Shown: positions 32,926-45,100, counted from the stretch's first letter. The stretch is DNA of 64,000 bases from Sepioteuthis lessoniana (GCA_963585895.1 OY757939.1:61906962-61970961); one strand, 5' to 3'. Notes: generated by a model not told the origin, from the sequence alone. Numbers and translations: made by a program.

Positions 32926-33129
32926 AAAAATATTCCTTATTTGTAGAACTACACCATCGTTGGAATCATTATTCAGGGTTAGCCCAAACAGCAAGTCTTT
33001 TAAACGGTGTGAATGGCCTTCTAAATGCTCAAATGCAGTCTTTAAGAGCCTTGAAAATCGCATGCATTCATTTTAGAATCTTACATCTCGATGTTTGCCC
33101 AGTTGATGTGGCTTAGAATAACTGACTGT

Positions 33130-33410
33130 ATCTCCTGCAGAGAGGTAGAATTTTTAATCCGATCTATTTGAACCATAGATCCGAGCCCAACAGGATTGCC
33201 ACCCCGAGTCAAAGTGAACGCTGGAGTAAAGGCAATGATGAAGTACTCCACACTACCCATGATCTCCAAAATTGGAACCTCACCATCAGATGCAGTTTAC
33301 TGTCATACACAGAAACCCTTTCTTTTTGGGGGTGGGTGGGTAGGGAGGTCTTGCCCCTCTGCAGAGGATGTATTCGGCATATTCTAAACACTACCAACAG
33401 AGCTAAGGTT
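33130..33410 (-). mobile_element. B retroposon head, diverged
   Basis: 'gaaccatagatccgagccca', 'ccccgagtcaaagtgaacgc', 'ctcaccatcagatgcagttt' and 'gcccctctgcagagga' follow the order of the B head in minus orientation. Tail and minisatellite are not present. Confidence 0.6.
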
Positions 33411-33507
33411 ACTAGTATGAATGCCTTTTTTTGGGGGGGGCTGGTTCTGGGTTTCACTCGTGGTAATGGGGAATTTTATTTGGAGTATGTCATTTATGGA
33501 ATAAATC

Positions 33508-34480
33508 ATCATTGTCAAGTCAGACTGACAACACAGATTTCCTTGACGCTCTCTCTCTCTCTCTCTCTCCATGCATCCTAATCACCCATCGCTCCCAGTA
33601 GGTCTTCCAAACAACACCCTAAGTCCTGTGGGGATTTAGGAATTAACAATAAAACTCCCAACCGGATGTTGACTCGTCGGCTGCCACATACAAAATGTAT
33701 AAACGCGTCGCCACGCATCGGCTCCACGCACCCATCTGGTTAAAAATCAGAAAAAAAGAAAAATAATAAAAAGTAAAGTAGCCAATGGGAAGCGGTCGCG
33801 CTAAAATGAGAAGGATTTTGGAGTGATGAATTTAGAGCCGGTGGGGAGAGATAAATACTCGGGTTTTCTGTGAACCGGGTCAGTGAGGACAAAAGAGACC
33901 CAAGGAAGCACATAGATACAGTGATCAGTCGAGAAGTAACGTCCGCCCTCGAGTTAAAAGCTGAAACTACTTTTCTCCTAGTTCCACTACCTAAAAGAAA
34001 GAGAAGAAAAGGAAAGAAAAAAAGGAATAAGTACTCTTTAAAACATTCTCCTCCTTTCCCCCCTTTTCCTAATATCTGACTTTCCACCACTTCGAAAATT
34101 TACTACTTGTAAAAGGAAACTTCTGAACACTCAAATCCAAGTTGACGCTTTATTGTTTTATAAAAATTATTTAAATTCTAGAGGTTCCTTGTTTGTCTTG
34201 TTTTAAATGAAGTTTTTCTCATTGTATGTTGTAACACCCCAAACCCAACCAACAAGGCCATAGTCCCCACAGAGCTGATATCAATAAGTTTTTGCTGATT
34301 GGTCAATACTTGCATGTCCAGGTGTAGAGGTCCATAGAAGAACGTTCCTTAGAATTTCGTCCTTGCTTCTACAGCCGGTGTCCCGCATGTCCTGTTCGGT
34401 TCACTTGAATGGTTTTTTTTAAGATGGGAGGTAAACAGCCGTATATCTGCTGTTTTCTGAGATGTTGCTTCCAGGATTAA
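33508..34480 (-). pseudogene. RTE-like LINE C-terminal end, split by LTR-E
   Basis: On the minus strand 34480-34262 reads YGCLPPILKKTIQVNRTGHAGH..., then ISSVGTMA in a shifted frame; 33626-33508 supplies the end (a GRPTGSDG... region with a (GAGA)n expansion, then the terminus). Order and residues match the LINE end at 60033-60370. Frameshifts and stops are frequent. The two halves are separated by a 635-bp insertion. Confidence 0.6.
33627..34261. mobile_element. LTR-E, LTR-like insertion in the RTE relic
   Basis: AGTCC occurs at 33622-33626 and 34262-34266 on both sides of a 635-bp segment starting TGTGGGGATTTAGG. It contains 'gataaatactcggg' (possible TATA, 33849) and polypurine stretches at 33970-34035. 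The end is GGCCAT rather than CA. No coding sequence is recognised. Only one copy is in the window, so the LTR label is inference. Confidence 0.5.
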
Positions 34481-34534
34481 AAGACACTGAAAATCAAGCA
34501 GGTTTTAGTAAACTAGCCCCTGGGTAATAGAATG

Positions 34535-35095
34535 TGCTAAATCCATCCCCTGCAGAGGAGTTAGACCCCTCCCCCACCAAAACAGAGATGTTCATTAAAC
34601 TGGTGAGGCTCGAGTTCCGGAGATCTGGGAAGTTTGGAATACAATTTTATTGACCCGAAATGATAGTACCTGTTAAAGTTCCATATGTGGGTCAAAAAAT
34701 AATAAGTATTCAAAAGGGCTAAATGGAAAAAAATAATAAAATAAAATAAAATAAATAAATGAATAATAAAAACTCTGAAGAAATCAATCAATTGGATCCT
34801 TGAAGCTTTTTCTCCACCGAAAAACTGGTTAAAAGTTGATATAGTAACCATACCTAAAAAGGGAGACAACTCATTTCCCACAACCTCACAAAATCTCTCT
34901 CATTCCAACAGCAGCAAAAACTCATACGAAATCGGATATCGTGGGTATGACACGAAACTGCATCAGATGGTGAGACTCCATTTCTAAAGCTCTGAAGACC
35001 GTAAAATAGACTTTCATTGCTATTAATCCTGGGTTCACTCTGACCCAAAGAGGTAGGATTTGTTAGGGTCCCATCTATGGCTCAAATAAATCTGT
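34535..35095 (+). mobile_element. B retroposon heads, two diverged fragments
   Basis: 34535-34640 ('cccctgcagaggagttagac', 'aactggtgaggctcgagttc') and 34930-35095 ('gggtatgacacgaaactg', 'cagatggtgagactcc', 'cctgggttcactctgaccc') each follow part of the B head in plus orientation. The 300 bases between them are AT-rich and unassigned. Confidence 0.5.
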
Positions 35096-35270
35096 AAATT
35101 ATTCGTATTCGATAGGGCCGTGTGCAAAAAAGAAAAACTCTAAAGAAAACTATAGAAGAATATAAATATGAATGTACAATGAACGCGATTTCCTAACCTC
35201 TTGGCATAAAATAACATAGGACGTGTTATCCCCGAGTACAAATCAGAAGATTAATAAGTTATTGGGGGTG

Positions 35271-35432
35271 CAAGACTTTAAAAATGGTACTTGATACCTC
35301 CTTGCTTAACACTCAGCATTATAAGGTACGTATCTAGGGTAAAGTGGAGCAATCCAGGGAAAGGAGTAGCGCCCTCCCCTACACCTCAGTGTAGTAGCTA
35401 TTGAAAAGGGAGCCTTCTGGTCGCCCTCGACT
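35271..35432 (+). mobile_element. SINE-3, 5'-truncated
   Basis: 'aatggtacttgatacctcct', 'gcgccctcccctacacctca' and 'agccttctggtcgccctcga' are the SINE-3 body and 3' end; the tRNA head is missing. Confidence 0.75.
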
Positions 35433-35569
35433 AAAGGGAGACAACTTTACTTACTTACATGTAATTTGTTTAGTGGTATATCGTTGGTGTTTATGTTTTC
35501 CCCCACCATCTAAGTTTGGTATATATTTGGAAAAAGGCAAAGGAGGCAAAAATGTGCAAAAAGAACATA

Positions 35570-36300
35570 TATCTAAACAAACAAATTCAAATTTATATTT
35601 CAACACTACAATGAAGCCTTCTAAAACATTACTAGAGTTCTAATACTGTTCGTGAAATATTCCTCTGTGTGTGTGTGTGTGAGTGAGTAACTAATACTAC
35701 AAAGAAGAGACTAAATAACAAAAGTGTCCGATGCATGTTGATTAAGTAACTCTACTGTTTGTTTCATTCTGTGGTTTGACGAAATTTCTGTGTCCGAGGC
35801 TGGAAAAAGTCTCACAGACAAAGTATGACAAGGAAGAGAATAGTTGGGTGTAGTATACATTTTCATGGTGGTTGGTTGCGGAAGTCAAATGTAAAAAGGA
35901 GGAAGAGTGTGTTGACTCTGTTAGTTGAAATTAAGAGAGTGAGAATGTTCTCTCTGGAAGTCACACTGGAAAGAGTGTGTTGACTCTGTTAGTTGAAATT
36001 AAGAGAGTGAGAATGTTCTCTCTGGAAGTCACACTGGAAAGAGTGTGTTGGCCCTGTAAGTGAAAATGTGAAAGGAGAGAGTGAGTGTTGGAAGATGAGC
36101 GTATTTATAGAGAAATCTTGTCATGTAGTCGGCTCCAAAATCGCGGGACGAAATTGAAGTTGCGGACGTAGTTTTAGGCACTAACCATGTGGTTCTCCGG
36201 ACCAATAGGTTCCCGAGACTGGTTGTATACGTGTGTCCGCCATCTTTGTTTCGGGAACAAGTGGCATGACGTTCATTTTATATGAGTGTAAATCTTATAA
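35570..36300 (+). mobile_element. LTR-D copy 1
   Basis: It shares with copies at 40038 and 61932 the TG-microsatellite region, 'gaggctggaaaaagtctc', 'gtatttatagagaaat' (TATA-like, 36099), 'gcggacgtagttttag', 'ccaataggttcccgagactg' and 'cgccatctttgtt'. The 5' edge is unclear. It contains a 68-bp duplication not seen in the other copies. Confidence 0.65.
35904..36060. repeat. 68-bp tandem duplication inside LTR-D copy 1
   Basis: agagtgtgttgactctgtta starts at 35904 and 35972 with identical 68-base copies; a third partial copy starts at 36040 (agagtgtgttggccctgtaa). Confidence 0.9.
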
Positions 36301-36535
36301 AGTAACACGAAGAGGCATTTGGGACGAATGGTGCTAATGTGTACAACAAGCTGAAGAACATGTGAGGGCATTTTCTTAATAATTGTGAGCCTTTCTCTCT
36401 ATGTATCCATCAAAATCACTTTGCACATGTTCATCTATCTATCTATCTATCTCATTTTTTCCCGTTTGTTGGTCTGTCTCTCAATATATCAATCCATATC
36501 ACTTTGTTGTATCTACCTATATATCTTTAAGAACA

Positions 36536-36540
<5 letters not shown>
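36301..36540. other. no gene seen
   Basis: Includes a short (ATCT)n at 36433-36452. The ORFs at 36385-36609 run into the TA tract and are artefacts. Confidence 0.5.

Positions 36541-36588
<48 letters not shown>
36541..36588. repeat. (TA)n microsatellite
   Basis: Uninterrupted TA run of about 46 bases, left boundary of the mariner relic. Confidence 0.95.
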
Positions 36589-36589
<1 letters not shown>

Positions 36590-36592
<3 letters not shown>

Positions 36593-36971
36593 GGATATTC
36601 AATAGATAAGTTAAGTTTTGCCTTAGAAGTTTGCAATAGGAAGCATTGTTTACAGTTGCATTTTTTTCAGGAAAATCAATAGTGATGAGTCTATTCATGT
36701 CCCACAACACAGTCAAGATAAGCTTCTTTACAGGCCACTGCGCCCAGAACTTTTTCTTTACAGAAGAGTCAGTATGTTTTAACTCCATGGACTATCTTTT
36801 CTACTCAGGCTTGTCGTGGCAAATCCATGTATTATCCATTTTCAAAGATTTTTTTATCAAAATATGCTTCCTCAAGAAAATTATACATTTTCCATAGATT
36901 TCTCATGATTTGCACTTTTCAGCCACAAAAATTTTTATGACCAACCTCTGAGAGCCTTTATTTGTCGCCAT
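36590..36971 (-). pseudogene. mariner-type transposase fragment between TA tracts
   Basis: From an ATG at 36971 the minus strand reads MATNKGSQRL..., then MDNTWICHDKPE.KR.SMELKH, then PVKKLILTVLWDMN and LITIDFPEKNATVNNASYC. This is the middle of a mariner-family transposase: the first catalytic aspartate lies in the DNTW motif (DESW/DETW in relatives), and the FWD motif appears as LWD. The second and third catalytic residues are beyond the break at 36588. In-frame stops flank the KR.SME region. Confidence 0.65.
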
Positions 36972-37129
36972 TTTGAATAGCCTCAAAAGAAATTGTTTTG
37001 CGGAACTAAAATCATTTAAAAACAATTCAACCAATTCCAAACAATGCAAAGTTTACATTTATGGGAAAAAATTCTGAAAGAAAAAGTAATTTGCTTTTTA
37101 AAAAATTCTTATTATTTATTGAATAACCC

Positions 37130-37133
<4 letters not shown>

Positions 37134-37178
<45 letters not shown>
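37134..37178. repeat. (TA)n microsatellite
   Basis: About 45 bases of uninterrupted TA. Confidence 0.95.
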
Positions 37179-37181
<3 letters not shown>

Positions 37182-37305
37182 GATTCTCCCTCAGCATTAC
37201 ACCACTCGAACGCTGTTGCGATATGATAGACTGGTGGGGTTAAAGGTTGAAAAAGATTTCGTTTTTTAGTTGTTATTGCTGTTGTTGTTGTTTCTTTTAA
37301 CAGAT

Positions 37306-38139
37306 TGCCCAGTCGGCTGGGGCTGTAGAATACACCGACTGTACCTCTGCAGAGGAGTAAGATGCCTCCAATGAGAGTCCTGGATATGACACTGAACAAT
37401 CTGATGGTGAGGTTCCAGTAATACTGCAGCTTTGGGGAATGAGAAGCACCCCTTCATTACCATTGCTCCCATGTCCACTCTGCCCCGGAATGGTAGCACC
37501 TGATAGGGCCCTGTATATGGGTTAAATAGAACTAACTGCATACTTATGATAAACTGAATTGTTTAAATTAGACCTGTTTGACTAAACTGAATAGCTTTAA
37601 ATAGAAATGTTTTTGACAATTAAACTGTACTTACATTTAAACTGTGTGCTCATGCTAAAATAAATTGTTTGAAATGGAACTGTTTTTGACATTTAAACTC
37701 TACTTTCACTAAAATGTATTGTTTAATATAGAACTGTTTTGACATTTAAATGTGTGTAAACAAAATCTATACTTATACTAAACTGAATTAGCTGAATTAG
37801 AATTGTTTGAATAAACTGAATAGCTTGAAATAAAAATGTTTTGACAATTAAACTGTATTTTCATGCTAAACTGAATTGTTTGAAAATGAACTATTTGCAT
37901 AAAAATGGATTTGGCGTTAAATAATCCACAATGGTTGATATGACATAAAAGCCAACCAAACCAAATCATATGTATTTGATATATAGGTATAAAGAGGATT
38001 TGGCGTTAAATAACCTACAAAGGTTGACATGCCATAAAACCCAACCACATCATATATATTTGATATACATGTATAAAGAGGATTTGGCGTTAAATAACCT
38101 GCAAAGATTAATATGCCATAAAACCCAACCAACCAACCA
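37306..38139 (+). mobile_element. B retroposon with a triplicated 3' tail
   Basis: Head 37306-37530 (tgcccagtcggctggggctg, gtacctctgcagaggagtaa), internal minisatellite 37530-37900 (aaactgaatagctttaaata, aactgtgtgctcatgctaaa), then three tandem tail units starting ggatttggcgttaaataa at 37907, 37995 and 38080 (periods 88 and 85). Each tail unit carries gttgatatgccataaaaccc or a close variant. Confidence 0.8.
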
Positions 38140-38374
38140 TCTTTAACAGAGTTATATTTATTGTATGCAACAGAGCGGATGTGTGTGTGTGATTTTTTTT
38201 TTTTTTTTTTTTGTTAAACATTTTCACCCTGTAGAGAAGCCTCTTTTTAGGGGCTTCTCTGCAAGGCAAGGGTTAAACCTAATAATGGGCTTCTACATTA
38301 TGTGCAGTATACTAATAATTCGGCAGAGGCATACAGTTTTCTGACAACATCATGCAATAAAATTTTCCTTTTGA

Positions 38375-38600
38375 AGAGAGTTACTGTAGTGTAATAGCTA
38401 AACTGCAGACTCGAAGTAAGTGAGTTCGAACTCCAGTCGCACTATCATGTTCACTTTCTGACTAATACCCTTGAGAAAGATATGAACCACTTTATCCTCA
38501 CCACCACTAAATAAATAGAACAATTTCTATTCTTCTAACGGATGGCTTTGGCATTAGATAACCTACAAAAGTTGATATGCCCTGAAACAAAGAAACTAAA
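38375..38600 (+). mobile_element. SINE-2, near full-length
   Basis: The tRNA head has 'ctgtagtgtaatagcta' (A-box region) and 'gagttcgaactccagtcgc' (B box). The body 'gttcactttctgactaatac', 'taaatagaacaatttctat', 'gatggctttggcattagata' and tail 'gttgatatgccctgaaacaa' complete the unit. It sits between two oppositely oriented B elements. Confidence 0.8.
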
Positions 38601-38908
38601 GTTGGTTTCAACATATACATCTTCCGTCCATCATTTTTATTTATTTTCGATTTTCTTGTACTAAGAATTACTTAAAACATGCAGTTATGCCTTTAGTCTT
38701 GAGAAAAATCAACAATAAAATTTACTGAGTTAATTCAATTTTGAATCTTACAGAAAAAATTCAGCAGCGCTTAACTTTTGAGCGGGTGAACCAAGCGGGA
38801 ACTGGCAGGAATCAGAACCCTTGTGTAAAGAAAGTTGTTGTGTCCTCTTTAGCTATCCCAGCCTACCGCTCTAGATCACTCTGTTCTTGCCGGTATATCT
38901 TTAAGATG

Positions 38909-40037
38909 GTTTGGTTTGGTTTGGTTGGTTGTATGGTATATCAACCATTGTTGGTTATTTAATGCCAAATCCTCTTTATACATATATATTAAATATACAT
39001 GATTTGGTTTGGTTTGGTTTTATGGCATATCAACCATTGTAGGTTATTTAATGCCAAATCTTCTTTATATATATATATTAAATATATATGATTTGGTTTG
39101 GTTTGGTTTTATGGCATATCAACCATTGTTGGTTATTCAATGCCTGATCATCTTTTTTCTTATATATTAAATATATATGATTTAGTTTTGGTTTTATTTT
39201 GTGGCATATGAACCATGGTAAGTTATTTAATGGCAAATCATCTTTTTACATATATATGGTTTGGTTTTTGTTTTATGGCATATCAACCATTGTAGGTTAT
39301 ATAAAGCCAAAACATTTTTTTACATATATATCAAATATATATGATTTGTAAACACATTTTGTTGATAACATTTTTAAACAAGCCATTATTTGCCCACAGT
39401 TAAATGTTTTCAAGTATTTCAATCGAAAATGCATAATTCTATTTATTATAAATAATTTGTTTGCACACAGTTAAATGGATATATATATTTGATTTGTAAG
39501 TGAATATTTGGTAGTTAATGTAATTTCTAAATGAGTTTGAACTGATTTGTTCGCACATTAGTATCGTTATTGTTTCTACACAGTTAAATGGTTTCTATTA
39601 TTGCTATCCAGCACAAATAATTTAATTCAATATTAATCATTTGTTCGCACACAGTGATATGGTTACAAATATTGCTTTTTAACATTAATTATTCTATTCA
39701 ACATTACTAATTTTTGTGCACACAGTTAAATATCATGTATCACTGACAATTTAAGTAAACATCAATCATTTGTTTACGAACAGTTAAATAATCAAACAGT
39801 TCAATTTCAAGCAATTCAATTTAGCATAAGTCGTCTGTTTGCACTCAGTTTAAATGTCAAACAGTTCTGTTTGACCCATTGATAGAAACTTATCAGGTGC
39901 TACCCACTACGGGCTAGAGTGAACCTGGGAGTGATGATAATGGAAGAGTACTCTGCTGACCCTAAAGCTCCACTATTACTAGAGCCTCACCATCAGATGG
40001 TTTACTGTCATATGTAGGACAGTCATAGGGAGAGGTC
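38909..40037 (-). mobile_element. B retroposon with five tandem 3' tails
   Basis: At the left, five tail units with tcaaccattg (or variant) at 38941, 39030, 39119, 39209 and 39283 give periods 89, 89, 90 and 74; each carries ggtttggttt and an AT-rich linker. The internal minisatellite follows at ~39350-39870 (cgcacacagttaaatgg units), and the head (ctacccactacgggctagag, ctcaccatcagatggtttac) runs to 40037, where LTR-D interrupts it. Confidence 0.75.
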
Positions 40038-40890
40038 TGTAGGAGAATCTGTGAAAGAATTTATCTGTTTTTTTATGGACCCCGACTATTTAACGTTTTG
40101 TTTATGTATATTGAAAATAAGGGTTTAGTAGTCAGGCTTCTCCACAAGTTTAATGCTTTAGTTTAGAATTAAGGTAGAATAAGCACATGGATAAAAATAG
40201 CGAATGAATAAAGCATATGAACAAATGAAGGAGTAAAGAATATGCAATAAGTGAGTAAAAGATATGAAACAAATAAAGGTTGTAAAACGGCGCGGACAAA
40301 ATGAACATTTAAAACAAGGCGACGAACAAAAACAAATTTATATACTATAACAATAAAATCTTCCATTGATACATAAAAATATTACTGACTCATCTAACGA
40401 AATAATAGTGTGTATATGTGTGTGAGCTCGTGTGTGTGTGTGTATGTGTGTGTAATACAACTAAGCTACAAAAAGAATTGCAAATTTAAAATGTCCTTTT
40501 TCTATGGTTTGAAACAGTCAGGTTTTCAGAGACGGGAAAGCGTCTCATAGTCCTTGTATATGAATGTCTGCAAGGCATGGTCTTGCTGCTGCGGAGAATT
40601 TTGGTCAAAGAGGGTGTTGCCGCTGCGAAGAAAATTGGTCAAAGAGCAAAAGGGTGCTTGAAGACGACGTATTTATAGAAAATACGCGTCTTGTAAATGG
40701 CTCAAAGATGCAGGACTTGAATTTACGCGCGCCGACGTAGTTGTAAGCATATCACGTGGTCCTCCTGGCCAATGGTTTCCCGAGACTGAACATTGAGCGT
40801 CCGCCATCCAATCACAGCAGAACGCGCCCCTTGCATACCCGCGCGAAATCCGATGCCGTTTAATTTGAATTAGAGTCATGGTAATCTTCC
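40038..40890 (+). mobile_element. LTR-D copy 2, inserted in a B head
   Basis: TGTAGGAGAATCTG starts inside the B element head. Shared LTR-D landmarks: 'acggcgcggacaaaa', 'aacaaggcgac', a TG-rich run at 40411-40455, 'gacgacgtatttatagaaaa' (40662) and 'tcctggccaatggtttcccg'. The right end is estimated from copy 3. Confidence 0.65.
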
Positions 40891-41333
40891 GTTGGCTGTT
40901 TTTTGTCTCATCAAAAGATGCCACCTTTGTAGATGAGTTGCAGTATTTTCCTGATTGAACTATTTGATCCTGGTCATTGACCAATGAGGTTCGTCCATCC
41001 AGCATCGAGTGTTATTCGCCGTTGACCCAACTTTAGATTCATCCGCCTTACTTCACATCCATCATGCAACTTCCCATGACTTCCGATGATATACGCTTGC
41101 ATACTTTTTTTTTCCGAGGAGAGTGTGTGTATTTGATTTTTAGAGTTTTTTATCCGGCTTCACAGGATTATATTTCGGACTTTATTAATTGTGATTTTAA
41201 GCAAGTATCGTAACACGAATTAGGATGTGTAAGTAAGTGAGTAAAAATCGAACAATCCCTTTTTATTTTTTCAAAATTTATGGATTTATTTTATTTTTTA
41301 CTTGGACGATTAACCTTCAATTTAGTAATCGCT

Positions 41334-41337
<4 letters not shown>
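40891..41337. other. no gene seen
   Basis: It follows LTR-D and could be the start of its internal region, but I recognise no PBS or protein. Confidence 0.35.

Positions 41338-41389
<52 letters not shown>
41338..41389. repeat. (TA)n microsatellite
   Basis: About 50 bases of TA. A second TA tract lies at 41582-41640. Confidence 0.95.
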
Positions 41390-41391
<2 letters not shown>

Positions 41392-41403
41392 GTTTTCGGT
41401 ACG

Positions 41404-41579
41404 TACAGGGTGCAGAAGCAAAATTAGGAATATTCTAGTATAATGATAAACGACTCTATTATAGAACAAGATTAATTTCAATCTTGAAAATAAACAACAA
41501 AATAAGAAGATAGACGCAAAGCAGTAAATTTACTCAAAATGGACACCATTTTAAAAAAATTATTGCTTCAACAAGCCTT

Positions 41580-41580
<1 letters not shown>
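41404..41580 (-). mobile_element. Tc1/mariner-like element, 3' end only
   Basis: The end TACAGGGTGCAGAAGCAAAA (from 41404) matches the inverted end at 54013-54037. 'cagtaaatttactcaaaatgg' at 41522 matches the transposase 3' end at 53547. Internal coding sequence is missing, and a TA tract replaces the rest. Confidence 0.6.

Positions 41581-41581
<1 letters not shown>

Positions 41582-41640
<59 letters not shown>
41582..41640. repeat. (TA)n microsatellite
   Basis: About 58 bases of uninterrupted TA directly beyond the Tc1/mariner-like fragment. Confidence 0.95.
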
Positions 41641-41641
<1 letters not shown>

Positions 41642-42128
41642 GACTTTACAATTTTTAAGTTTTGATTGAGTTAAGTTCAAACTGTCCCCTCTTTATTTCA
41701 AGCAGAGTTTGTCGGGTTTAATCTTATATCCTTAAATGTGCTGCTACTTTTTCTTTCGTTTTCTTTTACCTCTTTCTTACTGTTATCAATCTTAAGGTAT
41801 TTGTCTCATTAATCACTTTTGGATATTAATTCCAACGCCACTAATTAAAAAGATAAAAGACTGACAGTTTACAAATGCGTCTTTCTAATTTCCTAATTTT
41901 ATTTATTTCATTTTTATTCATTTTTTAAATTCATTTTTTAATTTTATTTATTTATATTTAGGATTATTGAATTTGCATAAATGTTTGACCATACGAAAAT
42001 AAAAAAAAAATTCTTGCACAACACGTCAAACAGAAATGACGAATATCTAACATATTATTCCCTCGAAAATAGGCAAGCAAATTATTCCCTAGAAAATAGG
42101 CTACTAAATTCAAAAAATAAAAAAAAAA

Positions 42129-45100
42129 TTGGAGGAAAATCTATGAACCAAAGAATTAAAAAAAAAAAGATTGGGAGGAAAATCTATGGACCAAATAATT
42201 CTTTAAAAAAAAGAGTGGGAGGAAAATCTATGGACCAAATAATTCTAAAAAAAAGTGTGGGAGGAAAATCTATGGAACAAATAATTAAAAAAAAAAAAGA
42301 GTGGGAGGAAAATCTATCGTCCAAATAATTCTAAAAAAAAAAAAGAGTGGGAGGAAAATCGATGAACCAAATAATTCTTTTAAAAAAAGAGTGGGAGGAA
42401 AATCTATGGACCAAAGAATTCTAAAAAAAAGTGTGGGAGGAAAATCTATCGTCCAAATAATTCTAAAAAAAAGAGTGGGAGGAAAATCTATGGACCAAAT
42501 AATTCTTTTAAAAAAAGAGTGGGAGGGAAATCTATGGACCAAATAATTCTAAAAAAAAGAGTGGGAGGAAAATCTATCGTCCAAATAATTCTAAAAAAAA
42601 GAGTGGGAGGAAAATCTATCGTCTAAATAATTCTAAAAAAAAGAGTGGGAGGAAAATCTATGGACCAAATAATTCTCTAAAAAAAAGAGTGGGAGGAAAA
42701 TCTATTGACCAAATAATTCTAAAAAAAAGAGTGGGAGGAAAATCTATCGTCCAAATAATTCTAAAAAAAAGAGTGGGAGGAAAATCTATGGACCGAATAA
42801 TTCTTTAAAAAAAAGAGTGGGAGGGAAATCTATGGACCAAATAATTCTTTAAAAAAAAGAGTGGGAGGAAAATCTATGGACCAAATAATTCTTTAAAAAA
42901 AAGAGTGGGAGGAAAATCTATGGACCAAATAATTCTAAAAAAAAGAGTGGGAGGAAAATCTATGGACCAAATAATTCTAAAAAAAAGTGTGGGAGGAAAA
43001 TCTATCGTCTAAATAATTCTAAAAAAAAGAGTGGGAGGAAAATCTATGGACCAAATAATTCTTTAAAAAAAAGTGTGGGAGGGAAATCTATGGACCAAAT
43101 AATTCTAAAAAAAAGAGTGGGAGGAAAATCTATCGTCTAAATAATTCTAAAAAAAAGAGTGGGAGGAAAATCTATGGACCAAATAATTCTTTAAAAAAAA
43201 GTGTGGGAGGGAAATCTATGGACCAAATAATTCTAAAAAAAAGAGTGGGAGGGAAATCTATGGACCAAATAATTCTAAAAAAAAGTGTGGGAGGAAAATC
43301 TATGGACCAAATAATTAAAAAAAAAAAGAGTGGGAGGAAAATCTATCGTCCAAATAATTCTAAAAAAAAAAGAGTGGGAGGAAAATCTATGGACCAAATA
43401 ATTAAAAAAAAAGAGTGGGAGGAAAATCTATGGACCAAATAATTCTAAAAAAAAGAGTGGGAGGAAAATCTATGGACCAAATAATTCTAAAAAAAAGAGT
43501 GGGAGGAAAATCTATGGACCAAATAATTCTAAAAAAGAAGAGTGGGAGGAAAATCTATCGTCCAAATAATTCTAAAAAAAAGAGTGGGAGGAAAATCTAT
43601 GGACCAAATAATTCTAAAAAAAAGAGTGGGAGGAAAATCTATGGACCAAATAATTCTTTAAAAAAAGAGTGGGAGGAAAATCTATGGACCAAATAATTCT
43701 AAAAAAAAGAGTGGGAGGAAAATCTATCGTCCAAATAATTCTAAAAAAAAGAGTGGGAGGAAAATCTATGGACCGAATAATTCTTTAAAAAAAAAGAGGG
43801 GAAGGGAAATCTATGGACCAAATAATTCTTTAAAAAAAAGAGTGGGAGGGAAATCTATGGACCAAATAATTCTAAAAAAAAAGAGTGGGAGGAAAATCTA
43901 TGGACCAAATAATTAAAAAAAAAAAGAGTGGGAGGAAAATCTATCGTCCAAATAATTCTAAAAAAAAGAGTGGGAGGAAAATCTATGGACCGAATAATTC
44001 TTTAAAAAAAAAGAGGGGGAGGGAAATCTATGGACCAAATAATTCTTTAAAAAAAACAGTGGGAGGAAAATCTATGGACAAAATAATTCTTTAAAAAAAA
44101 GAGTGGGAGGAAAATCTATCGTCCAAATAATTCTAAAAAAAAAAAGAGTGGGAGGAAAATCTATGGACCAAATAATTCTTTAAAAAAAAGAGTGGGAGGA
44201 AAATCTATCGTCCAAATAATTCTAAAAAAAAGAGTGGGAGGAAAATCTATGGACCAAATAATTCTAAAAAAAAGAGTGGGAGGAAAATCTATCGTCCAAA
44301 TAATTCTAAAAAAAAGAGTGGGAGGAAAATCTATGGACCGAATAATTCTTTAAAAAAAAAGAGGGAGAGGGAAATCTATGGACCAAATAATTCTTTAAAA
44401 AAAAGAGTGGGAGGGAAATCTATGGACCAAATAATTCTAAAAAAAAGAGTGGGAGGAAAATCTATGGTCCAAATAATTCTAAAAAAAAGAGTGGGAGGAA
44501 AATCTATCGTCTAAATAATTCTAAAAAAAAGAGTGGGAGGAAAATCTATGGACCAAATAATTCTTTAAAAAAAAGTGTGGGAGGGAAATCTATTGACCAA
44601 ATAATTCTAAAAAAAAGAGTGGGAAAAAAATCTATCGTCTAAATAATTCTAAAAAAAAGAGTGGGAGGGAAATCTATGGACCAAATAATTCTAAAAAAAA
44701 GAGTGGGAGGAAAATCTATGGACCAAATAATTCTAAAAAAAAGAGTGGGAGGAAAATCTATGGACCAAATAATTCTAAAAAGAATGGTGGGAGGAAAATC
44801 TATCGTCCAAATAATTCTAAAAAAAAGAGTGGGAGGAAAATCTATGGACCAAATAATTCTCTAAAAAAAAGAGTGGGGGGAAAATCTATTGACCAAATAA
44901 TTCTAAAAAAAAGAGTGGGAGGAAAATCTATCGTCCAAATAATTCTAAAAAAAAGAGTGGGAGGAAAATCTATGGACCGAATAATTCTTTAAAAAAAAGA
45001 GTGGGAGGGGAATCTATGGACCAAATAATTCTTTAAAAAAAAGAGTGGGAGGAAAATCTATGGACCAAATAATTCTTTAAAAAAAAGAGTGGGAGGAAAA

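Noticed and set aside
36385..37399. ORFs ending in IYIYIY runs
   Set aside because: These are TA microsatellite translations joined to chance flanks. Only the minus-strand mariner segment at 36590-36971 is supported.
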